NCBI GenBank assembly: GCA_012862575.1
Contig: BLSF01000019.1
Span: forward strand, 310,001 to 374,000
Length of the DNA: 64,000 nt
Reading direction: 5' to 3'
From: Parietichytrium sp. I65-24A
Taxonomy: Eukaryota; Sar; Bigyra; Thraustochytrida; Thraustochytriidae
Part shown: positions 38,901 through 49,000 of the stretch, in pieces
Position numbering within the stretch: position 1 is the stretch's first letter
Layout: the number at the start of each line of letters is the position of its first letter
Translations under genes and position numbers: made by a program
The notes under the pieces: model-generated
Databases searched by the model: none
Told to the model about the DNA's origin: nothing
The model's input: the letters and a program-made list of their open reading frames with translations, nothing else

Positions 38901-41900
38901 CCTCGCAGCCCTCACATCTGAGCCTTGCACAACCTTCAAACGCTTCACATGCCAGCTAAGCTCCAGAACTGGGAAAGCTATCCAGCTCTCTCAGCTCTGC
39001 CTCTCGTCGGAAACATCGAATATTAGTCCTGCTACCTTTGATCTCTAATCTTTCTAGCCGATAAGGTAGAACCCCGTGCCCACTCGAGGCTGTGTAGGGA
39101 ACGAATTGGCTTAGGTCGAAAATTAGGAGTCCTCGGAGTCGTGAGAGGGCTTTTCTAACAGAAAATAATATTTTAGCATTAGGACGGAGACGAAAACCTG
39201 AAGAGCCACTTTACTTCGAGCAATGCGGTGTGGGGGCTTTTGGTGGGACGGGTGAACGCAGCAGGCCAGATGGCGAAAGGGGAAAAAAACTCGTAAAAAC
39301 GGCGAAGTGCTGAATCTTCTGATGTCGATTTATTCAAGCCGCGAATCGGCTGCAACTAGTAGAGGCTGTGAGTGTATGTATACATCTGCACCGGGATCTA
39401 ACTTTAAATTTTCGACTGGAGTTATTTGTGTCAAAGAATTAACTGTTCGGCCCTGACGCTGTTCTCTAAAGTCTTGACCCACTTGCGCAAGTGGGGGAAG
39501 GGGGGAAACGAGGACGAGGCAGGAGGCAGGATGTAAATGGCGATAGTAAATTATTTCACAAGCAGCTGCTGGTGAGGACTTCATGGCACTCCTTTCTTCT
39601 CGCGCACAGGGAATCGACGGATGTCAATGGTGCGTGCACAGACAGCGGGGGGAGCAAGAGGAGATTACGTAGAATTTAGTATTAAAAATTATATGTATTG
39701 GTGCGTGGGAGAAGATGACGACGAAAGTTCTCAAAATTTTGGGGAGGGACTTCTTTCACGACGGTGGTTTAAACGACTTGCAGGATGTGCAATCTCTCTA
39801 ACATGGGTCTCGCCTATTTTAATTTCCTTCTACGCATGATGAAACAATGCAAAACGAACATTTTAAGAATCAGACGGCATATCGTGTTTAGGTCATCGGC
39901 CATTTCCATCAAAGTCGACCTCAGTGTCCACGTGGATGAGAAAGTGGCAGCAAAGATTTGGAATCTGCAAGCCAACATTCTCCATCGTTTCTATGCATCC
40001 TGCAGTAGGGAGCTCCTATCCCCACACTTGGTCTCACTGGTACATGCATTAAATGATTGCTTATAAACAAGACTAAGAGAGTTCTCTGTCAGCTGGAATG
40101 CTGAATCCTCACTTTACTTTTTTGTCTAAAGATATATTGAGTGCGAGAGAGTAGGATGTCAACTATTTCGACAGTGTAATAATTTCCCCTAGATCCCACA
40201 ATCAGACATGTCGCTGTTCAGGTCGTAGCAAAGGCAGTACTCACGGCTAGACGCAATGGAAGACCGTCCAGTGTGGAGCGCCTTCGTGTTTGCATGATTT
40301 CTGCTGTCAAAAAGCGTCAAGGCGAAAAACTTGAATTTTGAGTTTCTTCACTACACTCTTATCCGTCCGGCATATACAGCACTGCAAGCGCGCACAGTAC
40401 GTGAAATAGGACCACCTTTCATCAGCCATCAACCTCAACTTTCGAGACATTTCGCTGTCCAAATTTTGACTCCTCGAAACCTGTCAGGTTGCTAGCTACC
40501 ACTCTAAAGAGCGCAGCGCTGGCTTAGGCGCTGACTGAAGTGTTTTCGGCCCACCGCTGATTCATCCTCACACTCATTCCAATCGTTCCCAATCTTGGCC
40601 CGGCATCCCCAAGTCCTCTTCTGCTGTCCTCTTCTGCTGTGAGAGTTTCGCATGATGGCTTACGACGGCAGTGTTACATGTAGTAGAAGGTGTCTGGCTG
40701 ATCGGATGGGGCTCTCTTTTAACTCATGGACTCTCTTTCAAAATAATTCATTTCTTTAAACAGCAGACAGAGCCTTCCTGGCTTGAAAGCGCTGTCTGTG
40801 ATTTTTCTCTAGAGAAACAGAATTCAGTTAATTTTTTCTTCAGCTCTTCAATCGAAAGTTGTATTCCGTCTCGATTTCGCAATTCTCATGAATGAGATTG
40901 TTGGTATATGTATACGTACTCAAATTTTGGCGGGGAAATTGCAAGCCCACAGCATTCTGTAAGCAATTGGGAAAGCGGGGTAGCTGTTGCGTGTTCGCAG
41001 AGAGAAGGCCCCCTGCTCTGTCAAGCGTCGCCACTGTGAAACATCACGTTGAGTGACAGGCATGTGACTTTACCCTGCGAAGTTTCGCTCTCACAGCCAG
41101 GTAAAATCTCTCCTTGACTGTGAATTCTTTCTTGTCAGCTCCCAAGACTCTGAAGCCTCCTGACCAGCTCTCCACTCTCTCTCCTCTGTCCGTCTTCACC
41201 TTCTTCCTGGCTCTCGCTCGTACTGGCGGACAGTACCTAGCGCTAGCACCCCTCTCTCTGCGAATCTTTCATAATCAAGTTGCATCACTGCTCATCCAAT
41301 TGAAACACCACTCTCACAATCTCGCAAGAATACCACAACTTCTAGAAGAGCGCCTCCTCAGTGAACCCAATGATACCAGAGATACCAGTACTGTACTGCA
41401 TTTTTCTGTACAGTACACCTCCCTATCACATCCTACGATTCGGGTGTACCCAGTAGCGACATCCCAATCCAGTCGGAAGGGATCTTATTCCAACTCTTTC
41501 TTCCCAGACAGCTTCACACAGTTCAGACGTGTTGACGCTACTCGGTACTTGAGTACGTAGTACTACTAATTTTGAGAGGTAGCCCAGTAGTACCGTGACC
41601 ATGAAAGCACGGACCCTTGGTCGATGCGTTTCATCTTTCCTATATTTTGGACGTGTTATTATTATCTATCTCGCGTTCACGCCGGTGCACCAGAACACAA
41701 GGCGAAAAGCTTTACCGTTCTAACCATGAATCACTGCAGTGGCACTGGCAGCCGAAAGGAAAGAAAGAATTGTATTTCGACATGCAGGAATGCAGGACCC
41801 CAAGAACTCATCCAAGATCGCTGTACATCTTGACTGCCTTTTGACTGGATCCCGCACCCGTGAATCCCGTGAACGACACAGAGAGCAACGGAAGGCGACA

Positions 41901-44458
41901 GGGATTGGCAACGGCGATGGCGATACGCTGGCGTCACCTTTTCAACAAGGGTGCCAAATAGTGAATCAATGTTAATACCCAAGACGAAATATACTGAAAC
42001 TAAATTCGTGTCCATGAGTTTGGCTCTGACTGGGAAAAAACGAATCGGGCTGTTGACACTGCTGATTCTGTGATTCCAAGACGTTCCAAGTCGCCTTCCG
42101 TGTTTCAACGTCGTTACGCATCCAACATGAACGTTGTACTGTGCGCAGCCTCAGTGCTTGTGCCGTCTCACCTTGTACCTGCGGTCCTTCGTCGCCAGAG
42201 AATCCCCACCATTATCGCTAGCGCCTTTATAGGTCCCGCTCGCAGCTGGAAAGACAACACAGAACTATGAGGCGACTTGACACCGAGACAGAAATGTCGA
42301 TGGAAATATCGGCCACTGCGCCTACTGTATTACCTAGCACATCCCACGTCCGATGTTCTCAAAGTCAACTGGGAACTTGGAACCCACCCAGAGACGAGGC
42401 CATGTTGGAGATAGTAAGAGAGTCTTATGAGGTTGAGCGATAGGAGGGAAGTGGAATGGAGTTCGTAGTCGCACAGTTGCAACAAGAAAGTGACTAGGTG
42501 GTGCTACGAACTCGCTGGCTTGTTCAATCAATAACTACAATAAATCAGTGCTTCTGATATTTATAGAACCTCCTTATAAGCGCCACTCAACCGCAAGTGC
42601 AGTAGCGTATTTGGAGCGTACTTGAGAAAAAGGAAAAGGAATCAGCAGCAGAATGAATGGTGAATGGTCAAATGGTCGGAGGGAGATCTGTCTCCGCCTC
42701 CTCCTCCGCCTTCTTCTTCACCTCTCTTTTCTCTCCCTTCTCCCTTCTCCCCCCTCCTTCTTCTTTTTTGAGAGACTCTCCTCCTCTTTGCAACTTGTGT
42801 GACTCTCTTCATGGCCCTCCCTCCCTCTTTCTTCTCCCTCTCTATATAATTATTTTTCTCTGCCCCCCTCACAATCCTCGGCAGCTCCTTCCCTTTCCCT
42901 GCCAAGCCCCCTCTCATAGAACCCTGAAGCTGCCCCGGCTGGGAAGGACATCAGCACCGATTGCTTCTCTTCCTCTCTTTTTCCTCTTTCCTCTTTCCGT
43001 CTTTCCTTATTTTCTTTCCATTCTTTCCCTCATTCCACCGCCAGCGCGACCACAATTCCAATAAGCAACGAGAAGACAACGAGAAAGACGGCGTCGTTGA
43101 GAGAGCTGCCACTGGCAGGCACGGGGAAAGTGGGAAAGAAAAGAGTGATTATGACTCAACTAAAAGTGAAAGAACGAACGAAAGATAGAAACAAAGGGAA
43201 GGCCGCAAATGAGGAGCGTTGGAGGCGCGACTTCTTCTCCTTCTGCTCTCTCTCTTTCTCTCTTCTCGTCAAAGGTCGAAGGTCGACGAGTAGAACAAGT
43301 GAGTGGTGGCGTTGCGTTGTCGGCAAACCCCAATTCCAACTTGAAATCTCCAATCTCCGACAGCACAGCAAGCACAGCAGGAAAACTCTCTGAATTCTGC
43401 AAAGCGGAAATTCCGTTCACAGTGCTTTGTTGCAAGAGGCGCTGGTTCCTACTCTCGTGTGCTTCTTCCTACTGCCCGCATTCTCTCTTTCTTTCTTTCT
43501 TTCTCTGCGAGACCGAGACTGAGACCAATCAGAATTCAAGCGAAACAAACACCAATCAATCAATCAATCAATCAAATCAGTCAATCAGCCAGTCCATCAA
43601 CAGCCCGACCCAAGTGTGGCTCACTTTGAAAACAAAGAAAGAAACAAGGAAACGAAGGGGCAGGCAGACAGACCGACAAAGCAACAACAACGAAGCAGGA
43701 AGGACGACTTGCAACAAGTTATCATCCTCGGCAGCCCAGTCCACACCACTGAGCCGCTAGCCTCGGGGTACGGCCTGCTGCTGTTGCAAACTTGAAAAAG
43801 AAAACACATCACCTCTCGCAACTTGACGCCACTTGACAGCGCTTCCGACGCTATTGCTCTGGCTGCCGTTTCGAGTAGCGCCGCCGCTTTGCAACTCCAC
43901 ATTGCTCAAAGTGTGCATCTGGCAGCAGCTAGCACGGCGCTACACGCTGCTCGTTTCTCCGACTCCAGCACCGAAGATCGAAGCACTGGCGTACGCTGTG
44001 CGTAGGAGCGAGCTACTTGTTGTTCTGACGTTCGAGGGACCTTTTTCGGTAAGGCCGGCCAGCCCGAGCGGGTTGTTAGGGTGGTGTGGGCAGGTACGAG
44101 TGCGATAGGCGGTCGAGTATTCCTCGTGCGGGCAAGGGCGCGGTTAGGCGAAAAGATAGTGCCGCGTGTCACAGCCGAAAGCTTCACGGTCGATCAAGTC
44201 ATTCGAGGCTGTCACCAGTTAGGCAGTCTTCGAATGCTCTGTGAACAGGCTACTCGGACTGCAAAGCTCAAAACCTCTCGGACGTATTTTCCGTCTGGTG
44301 TGGTGTATGTGTGTGGTTGAGCCGCTTGTCGTAGATCTTTGAGACGGGCAGTTTCTCAACGCCCAATTTTTCTGGTTCACGTTCTCGTGCAACTTTCAGA
44401 AAGAGATCCCACTATCTGTCGTCCATCGACACATCGCGCTTGAATAAGAAAAGAGAAG

Positions 44459-46064
44459 ATGGGGCGCAAAGACTCCACAGATATCCTCAAGCTCTGGCTT
44501 GAAAAGCACAAGAACAACCCGTACCCTTCGCATGAAGAAAAGGAGGAGCTCATGAACCTGACACAGCTCGACAGGGCGCAGCTGGACCACTGGTTCGTCA
44601 ATGCGAGGCAGAGGTACTGCAGGCCAAAGCGCAGGAGGGGCCCGAACCCGAACTACTCGCGCTACCCAGAGAGAGTGACCAAGATCCTCATCGATTGGCT
44701 CCTCGCGAATAAGGAGAAGCCATACCCAAACTCGGATGATCAGGCCGAGTTGCTCAAACAAACTGGCCTGCAAAAGAAGCAGCTGCAGAATTGGTTTACA
44801 AATGCTCGCAAGAGAGACTTGATTCGCAGACTATCGACTCGTGGCTTCTCGGACGATGAAGACGACTGTGACCAGGATGGCTTTGACATCCCTGGAATGG
44901 GACATCCAGGAATGATGATTCTCAAGCGCCAAAAGCTCGACCAGCCTCAACAAGACCTCCAGGCAAACTTCTTCTACAAAACGAAGGATGGCCTCTACCC
45001 TTACTCGAGTGGGAAGAACGAGCTCACTTTGGAGATGCCAAAGATGGAGCAGCAGCACGGTATCTCTCCGATGTTTAGCCGCACGAGCCCAGTTGACAGC
45101 ATCATGCCGCAGCGTATCCCAAGCGGCAGCACGCCAATGTCCACGGCTTCCACGGTCGTAAGCAACGGAACCCGTATTGGGTCGCCAAACTTCCAGCAGA
45201 ACCAAGCTGGATTGCGCGTCAACCCGTTGATGTTCACCTCGCTCAACCCAATCGGTAACGCACCATTTTCGCCTACTTCGGAGACTCCTGACCCGACTGC
45301 TGTTGGGCACAGCAAGAATAGCCACCAAATCGGCTTCTCGTCCGACTCCGGCCTCGTTTCCATCAGCGAGTCGAATGGACAAAACATGAAGCGCGACAGC
45401 ATGGAGGGTTCTTATGGCTTTCCTTACCAGCAGCAACAACAGCAGCAGCAGTACATGCTTCAGCGCGGCGTCTCGCAGAACAGCATGCAAGCCTTTGCGG
45501 ACCAGCAGGCTGCTCAACAGCAGCAGCAGCAGCAGCAATCAAATCAGACTGGAAACCAACTCTACATTCAATCTCCGCAGAATATGACTGGACAGGAGCG
45601 TTTCATCCTCTCTTCTCCACAGAACGAGTACAACGGGATCCCACAAACTGCCCTACAGTATCTGTCCGTCAGCCCAAGGACATCCGCGCACTCTGAGTGT
45701 GAGAACAATGGCGGGCAGCAGTCCTACGGGCAGCTTCTGGCAATGATGTCGAAACACAATGTACCAATGGTTGGAGGCAACAACATGGCCTACCAAAACC
45801 AGCAGCAGCAAAACCACGACAACAATCAGAGATTCGTTCTGAACCACAGTGGCGCTGACAACAGTGCGTGGCTCGGGAAAGTCTCTGCCTCTGAGGGCGA
45901 CGACTTTTCAGGACACCCAAGCAATGGATTTACCGTAAGTGACCTCTTCACCCGCCCTACATCAGCATCCTTTCTTGCAGTGACTGTCGTAGCTAACTCG
46001 TGATATTCTTCTTTGGGTGCACAACACACAGATCCAGAGAAAACAGCTTCGCCTCTATTCCTAG
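44459..46064 (+). CDS. tandem double TALE homeodomain transcription factor, Gln-rich
   Basis: Starts MGRKDSTDILKLWLEKH. Two homeodomains lie back to back: HD1 (about residues 5-58) with the TALE 'NPYP' insertion and recognition helix HWFVNARQR, and HD2 (about 66-122) with 'KPYP' and NWFTNARKR. Both retain the conserved Trp, Asn and Arg of helix 3, so both may bind DNA. The rest is low-complexity: poly-Gln runs (about 320-330 and 355-365) plus Asn-, Ser- and Pro-rich sequence, likely disordered activation region. The main exon ends 45934 after GFT; the preferred intron (45935-46031) adds IQRKQLRLYS, total 502 residues. An earlier acceptor at 45980 gives a stop at once, and retention gives 22 other residues. 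In other eukaryotes TALE factors control development and mating. Confidence 0.9.
45935..46031 (+). other. probable terminal intron of the TALE gene, two possible acceptors
   Basis: GTAAGT donor. Acceptor CACACAG at 46031 lies 38 nt after a CTAAC motif; a second, with a better pyrimidine tract (TTTCTTGCAG, 45980), would make a 46-bp intron. The protein differs only in the last residues, so homology cannot decide. Confidence 0.55.
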
Positions 46065-46461
46065 AGGTGTGGGCGAATTGAGCTCTTCTTGATTGACGAA
46101 GCGAGACGAGGACCAGTTTTGAGCGACTCTCTAGGTTTCCTCGCTCGCTCGTGTCTGTCACAATGCTTTTCGAGTCTGGTTGACCGGAAGCGAAATTGTT
46201 TTGTTTGTACAAAAAAAAATGAGCCGCCATGTTCGTGGGGGCAATTTTTGAGGACCATATTTTATTTTACGTCTACAATCATTCTGACACATGTTGTACC
46301 ATGTGCACCTTTCACTTTCAGTACTTTCATCACCGCAAATAAATTTTTGTTTGACTTCCAACCACTACCTCTTTTTGTTCGTTTACAACACAGCTGATTT
46401 GATTTGTCATTGGCACAACTTGCGTTGAATCCTGCGGGAAACGAAACCTTCACATGGCACA

Positions 46462-47034
46462 CTACAGCCCAAGTCGCTGGAGTAGCTCTGCAGCGTCAAT
46501 GCACCAAGGCATTCCTGGGTAGTGGGCGATGTTCCGATACGGGTTCTCAAACGGTCCTTGCAGCACATGCATGTGCAAGTGCCGAACGCTATTGAACGGC
46601 GGGGGGTGAAACACCAGCCTCGCGCCTTCGCCGGCTGTCTGATGCAGTCCCACCTGCACCATGCGCTCCAGCAGAGCCCCGCGCTCAATGCTGCCTCGCT
46701 TCCAGGCCAACACCGTTCCCTGCTCCACGTGCTCCACGCTCACCACCAGCCTATGAAGTCGAGCCCTCGGGTCCCGCGACTCCAGCACGGCCACGCTCTC
46801 GTCTCTGTACAAAACCTCGCGCGCCTTTCTAGCCTCCATCTTCATCTCCATCTTCATCTTCTGTTCCGGTGTGCGGGCTCCACCCACCGCCGCGCAAAAT
46901 GGGCAGCGCCCGTCGCCATCTCCCGACGCTCTCCACGAAACTTTCCCCCAAACCGTGGAATCCCGATCGCAGTTCCAACTATCCACGACGCCTGCCTTTG
47001 CCGAACGCCACAACGTTGACGCTCTACGCCACAT
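46462..47034 (-). CDS. HINT3: HIT-superfamily hydrolase, HINT3-like
   Basis: 190 residues. The HIT triad motif HLHMHVL (about residues 151-157) binds the nucleotide phosphate and supplies the catalytic His. 'CPFC' near residue 44 is the N-terminal Cys pair of the HINT3/aprataxin-like branch. 'FHPPPFNSVRHLHMHV' matches the HINT3-type signature. Members hydrolyse AMP-lysine-type phosphoramidates or acyl-adenylates. The 40-residue N-terminus (MWRRASTLWRSAKAG) is basic and could be a mitochondrial presequence. It is divergent from the thioesterase gene, and its coding-strand leader is a GA-rich tract. Confidence 0.85.
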   Translation of the reverse strand: MWRRASTLWRSAKAGVVDSWNCDRDSTVWGKVSWRASGDGDGRCPFCAAVGGARTPEQKMKMEMKMEARKAREVLYRDESVAVLESRDPRARLHRLVVSVEHVEQGTVLAWKRGSIERGALLERMVQVGLHQTAGEGARLVFHPPPFNSVRHLHMHVLQGPFENPYRNIAHYPGMPWCIDAAELLQRLGL

Positions 47035-47049
47035 GTCACTCCTGGGCCA

Positions 47050-47106
47050 TCCCTCCTCTCTCTCTGTCTCTCTGTCTGTCTCTCTGTCTGTCTCTATCTA
47101 TCTATT
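47050..47106. repeat. TCTG/TCTA pyrimidine microsatellite
   Basis: TCTCTCTG, TCTG and TCTA units in the HINT3 leader; reads purine-rich on the HINT3 coding strand. Confidence 0.9.
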
Positions 47107-47152
47107 TGTTCAACAACAGTGCCATTGCCATGCCACTGAGGTGACTGTGCGC

Positions 47153-47184
47153 GATAGTGCGATAGTGCGATAGTGCGCTAGTGC
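47153..47184. repeat. 8-bp tandem repeat GATAGTGC
   Basis: Three perfect units and one variant (GCTAGTGC), between the divergent HINT3 and thioesterase genes. Confidence 0.95.
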
Positions 47185-47191
47185 GGCGCAG

Positions 47192-47207
47192 CCCCACACT
47201 TGTGGGG
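47192..47207. promoter_or_regulatory. CCCCACA-CT-TGTGGGG hairpin
   Basis: Perfect 7-bp stem with a two-base centre, eight bases after the GATAGTGC array. Palindromic binding site or RNA hairpin; function unknown. Confidence 0.45.
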
Positions 47208-47248
47208 TGGGGGTCTAGTCGCCGTTAGTCCGTCGGTAGCGCCAGGGG

Positions 47249-47260
47249 TCCTCGCGAGGA
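47249..47260. promoter_or_regulatory. TCCTCGCGAGGA palindrome, copy 1
   Basis: Perfect 12-bp palindrome 193 bp upstream of the thioesterase ATG. An identical copy lies at 55346, upstream of the papain-like protein gene. It resembles the TCTCGCGAGA promoter element known from animals; equivalence is inference. Confidence 0.45.
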
Positions 47261-47452
47261 GGCCCTAGAGGATGGAATACCCTCAGTGGTAGGAGGAGCG
47301 AGTTGTGGGAATCTGGCAAAGACCGGTCCGACCTTCTGTCGTAGAGTGGCAAAGCGAACGCTGGGGGAAAGAACGCCAAGTGGTGAGCATACCGACGGAT
47401 AGAAAGTGTACGCGCAAGAAGGAGAGAGAGAGAGAGAGAGAGAAAAGGCGAA

Positions 47453-48346
47453 ATGTCACTGTTGGCGAAAGACGGCAGCGAGCCCGGGGAAGCTCTGTCC
47501 AAGGAGAATGTGTGCAAGGAGATGACGCTGGATTATCGGCTAGGGATCAACTGGCTCTCGCGAGACGAGATGCTGCAAGCGTCTACGCTGGTGAAGGAGT
47601 GCCTGGAGCTGCGCGTGCAAGCGAACAACCCGTTCGTGTCCAAGATATTCACGTCGGGCATGTTCTTCGTGGTCAAGAGCCAGACGCTGCAAATGGTGAA
47701 CAGGTTCTCTCTCGCCGTGGATGGTGTGAAGCGATATCTGCGCTTTCGCCAGAGGCTCGCTGCCGTCACCCGCTCCACATTCGAGATGCGCTACACTGTA
47801 CATATGATGCGGGAGGGCTCGGAGGTTGAGCAACTCATCGCCAACATCTCCGTCACGTTGGTGTGCGTGAGTGGCGGAAAGAGCGCGCCGATCCCTTTTC
47901 AGCTCCCATTCGACTTGCCGCGGCTCGAGGGACAAGAAGATCTTTCTGGCAGATTCCAAACCCTCCTGAGCAAGCTCCCGAAAGACCTGCAGCAGCTCAA
48001 CGCTTCACACCCGCCTGCCTTCAAATACCCGCTCAGGGTTCGATACCAGGACGAAGACTTCAACAGGCACGTAAACCATGCAAGCTACTTTCGCTTCTTT
48101 GAAGACGCCCTGCGCACCTTTCTGGACACCAAGCCAGCACAGCTGGAAGGGCTCCCGCTGGGAACCGTTCCAGACTACATGGCCACCGAGTATGTTCGCG
48201 AAACCCACGTCGGAACGGAGCTTGTCGTCTCTTTCCACCAGGTCTCGGCGCTTGACTGGGTGTTAATTCTTCAAGGACTCGACGGTATTACCTTTTCGCG
48301 TGGCTGGATGCGGCTCCCAAAAGGCTCCGCGACCTCGCAGCTTTGA
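47453..48346 (+). CDS. hotdog-fold acyl thioesterase, double-domain
   Basis: 297 residues. The C-terminal half has the 4HBT/FatA-FatB type segment 'RVRYQDEDFNRHVNHASYFRFFEDAL' (about residues 195-220), with the Asp and HVNH of the active-site helix. The N-terminal half ('MFFVVKSQTLQMVNRFSLAVDGVKRY', 'VTLVCVSGG') looks like a second, more diverged hotdog, giving the internally duplicated layout of acyl-ACP thioesterases. Expected reaction is hydrolysis of acyl-CoA or acyl-ACP; chain length unknown. No signal or plastid peptide is evident, so it is probably cytosolic or peroxisomal. ATG at 47453 follows a (GA)n purine tract. Confidence 0.8.
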   Translation: MSLLAKDGSEPGEALSKENVCKEMTLDYRLGINWLSRDEMLQASTLVKECLELRVQANNPFVSKIFTSGMFFVVKSQTLQMVNRFSLAVDGVKRYLRFRQRLAAVTRSTFEMRYTVHMMREGSEVEQLIANISVTLVCVSGGKSAPIPFQLPFDLPRLEGQEDLSGRFQTLLSKLPKDLQQLNASHPPAFKYPLRVRYQDEDFNRHVNHASYFRFFEDALRTFLDTKPAQLEGLPLGTVPDYMATEYVRETHVGTELVVSFHQVSALDWVLILQGLDGITFSRGWMRLPKGSATSQL

Positions 48347-49000
48347 ACGAAACCCATCAGTCGCAACTTGTCTTCTCCATAATGAAACACTGATATTCTA
48401 AACACAACGATTGGATGCCTCTGACGCTCGCTCAATCGTTTCCTGTGACTTGCTTTTCGTCACTAAACCATACAATTGCATCTCCCTATCTCCCTCTCTT
48501 TTTTTGGTTTTTGCGATTATCTACGATACTCTAGCGTAGAGAGCGGTACTCAGTACGCAAAAGTCGAACACTGTCACACAGCTAATTGGAGTATCGAGAG
48601 TACCGAGACTGCGTACTGAGTACCGAGGTAAGCTGCCAACCGGGAACGTGAGCCAACGTGCTTCTGTCCGTTCGTCCATCGTCTCGCGGGGGGCTGGTCA
48701 CAGCAAATACGAAAGGAGCAACGCTCATAGCGCAGTCGGCACCGTCGGCGCCGTCGGCGTGAGTAGAAGCTAAAGCTATCTTGAAAGGCAAACGCTTTTC
48801 CGCAAGCCTGCCTCGCGTACTTTCAGGCGTGACTCTCTCTCTTTCTCTGTCTCTGTCTCTTTGAGCGATTTGTACAGCTTTGTGCTTTGGCGCGAAAATT
48901 TGGGCACCAGCAAGGCAGCGGCTGAGTGCCCGAGCGCAGCAGGTCACCCCAAAGCGTAAGAGAGGTTGATGAGCCAAGGCCCGGCAGTTGACGCGAAAAG
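48347..49000. promoter_or_regulatory. intergenic between thioesterase and Sec8 genes
   Basis: Holds the Sec8 promoter. It carries an inverted repeat (48544-48625), two GTACTCAGTAC-type motifs and a CT tract at about 48832-48863, 140 bp before the Sec8 ATG. No gene seen. Confidence 0.5.
48544..48625. repeat. 16-bp perfect inverted repeat built from GTACTCAGTAC
   Basis: Left arm CGGTACTCAGTACGCA (48544-48559), right arm TGCGTACTGAGTACCG (48610-48625), 50-base centre. Each arm is itself nearly palindromic. Confidence 0.85.

Larger units (their letters stand above)
34470..44458. other. 10 kb gene-poor region
   Basis: No frame over about 150 codons, no domain and no convincing chain of short exons on either strand. 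It is more AT-rich than the coding parts and contains many short repeats: CAGTAACTT tandem units (35063-35096), an AAGAACCG hairpin (35230-35254), a 13-bp GGTTCTTG minisatellite (35879-35961), a CACATTG repeat (about 38366-38386), GTAC-rich inverted repeats near 41388-41420 and 41545-41556, CT tracts 42690-43030, TTTC repeat 43483-43505 and CAAT repeat 43553-43580. It could hold regulatory DNA for the TALE gene, non-coding transcripts or decayed transposons; none is provable here. Confidence 0.6.

Noticed and set aside
39785-40066. 93-codon open frame
   Set aside because: Composition like surrounding non-coding DNA and no homology recognised.
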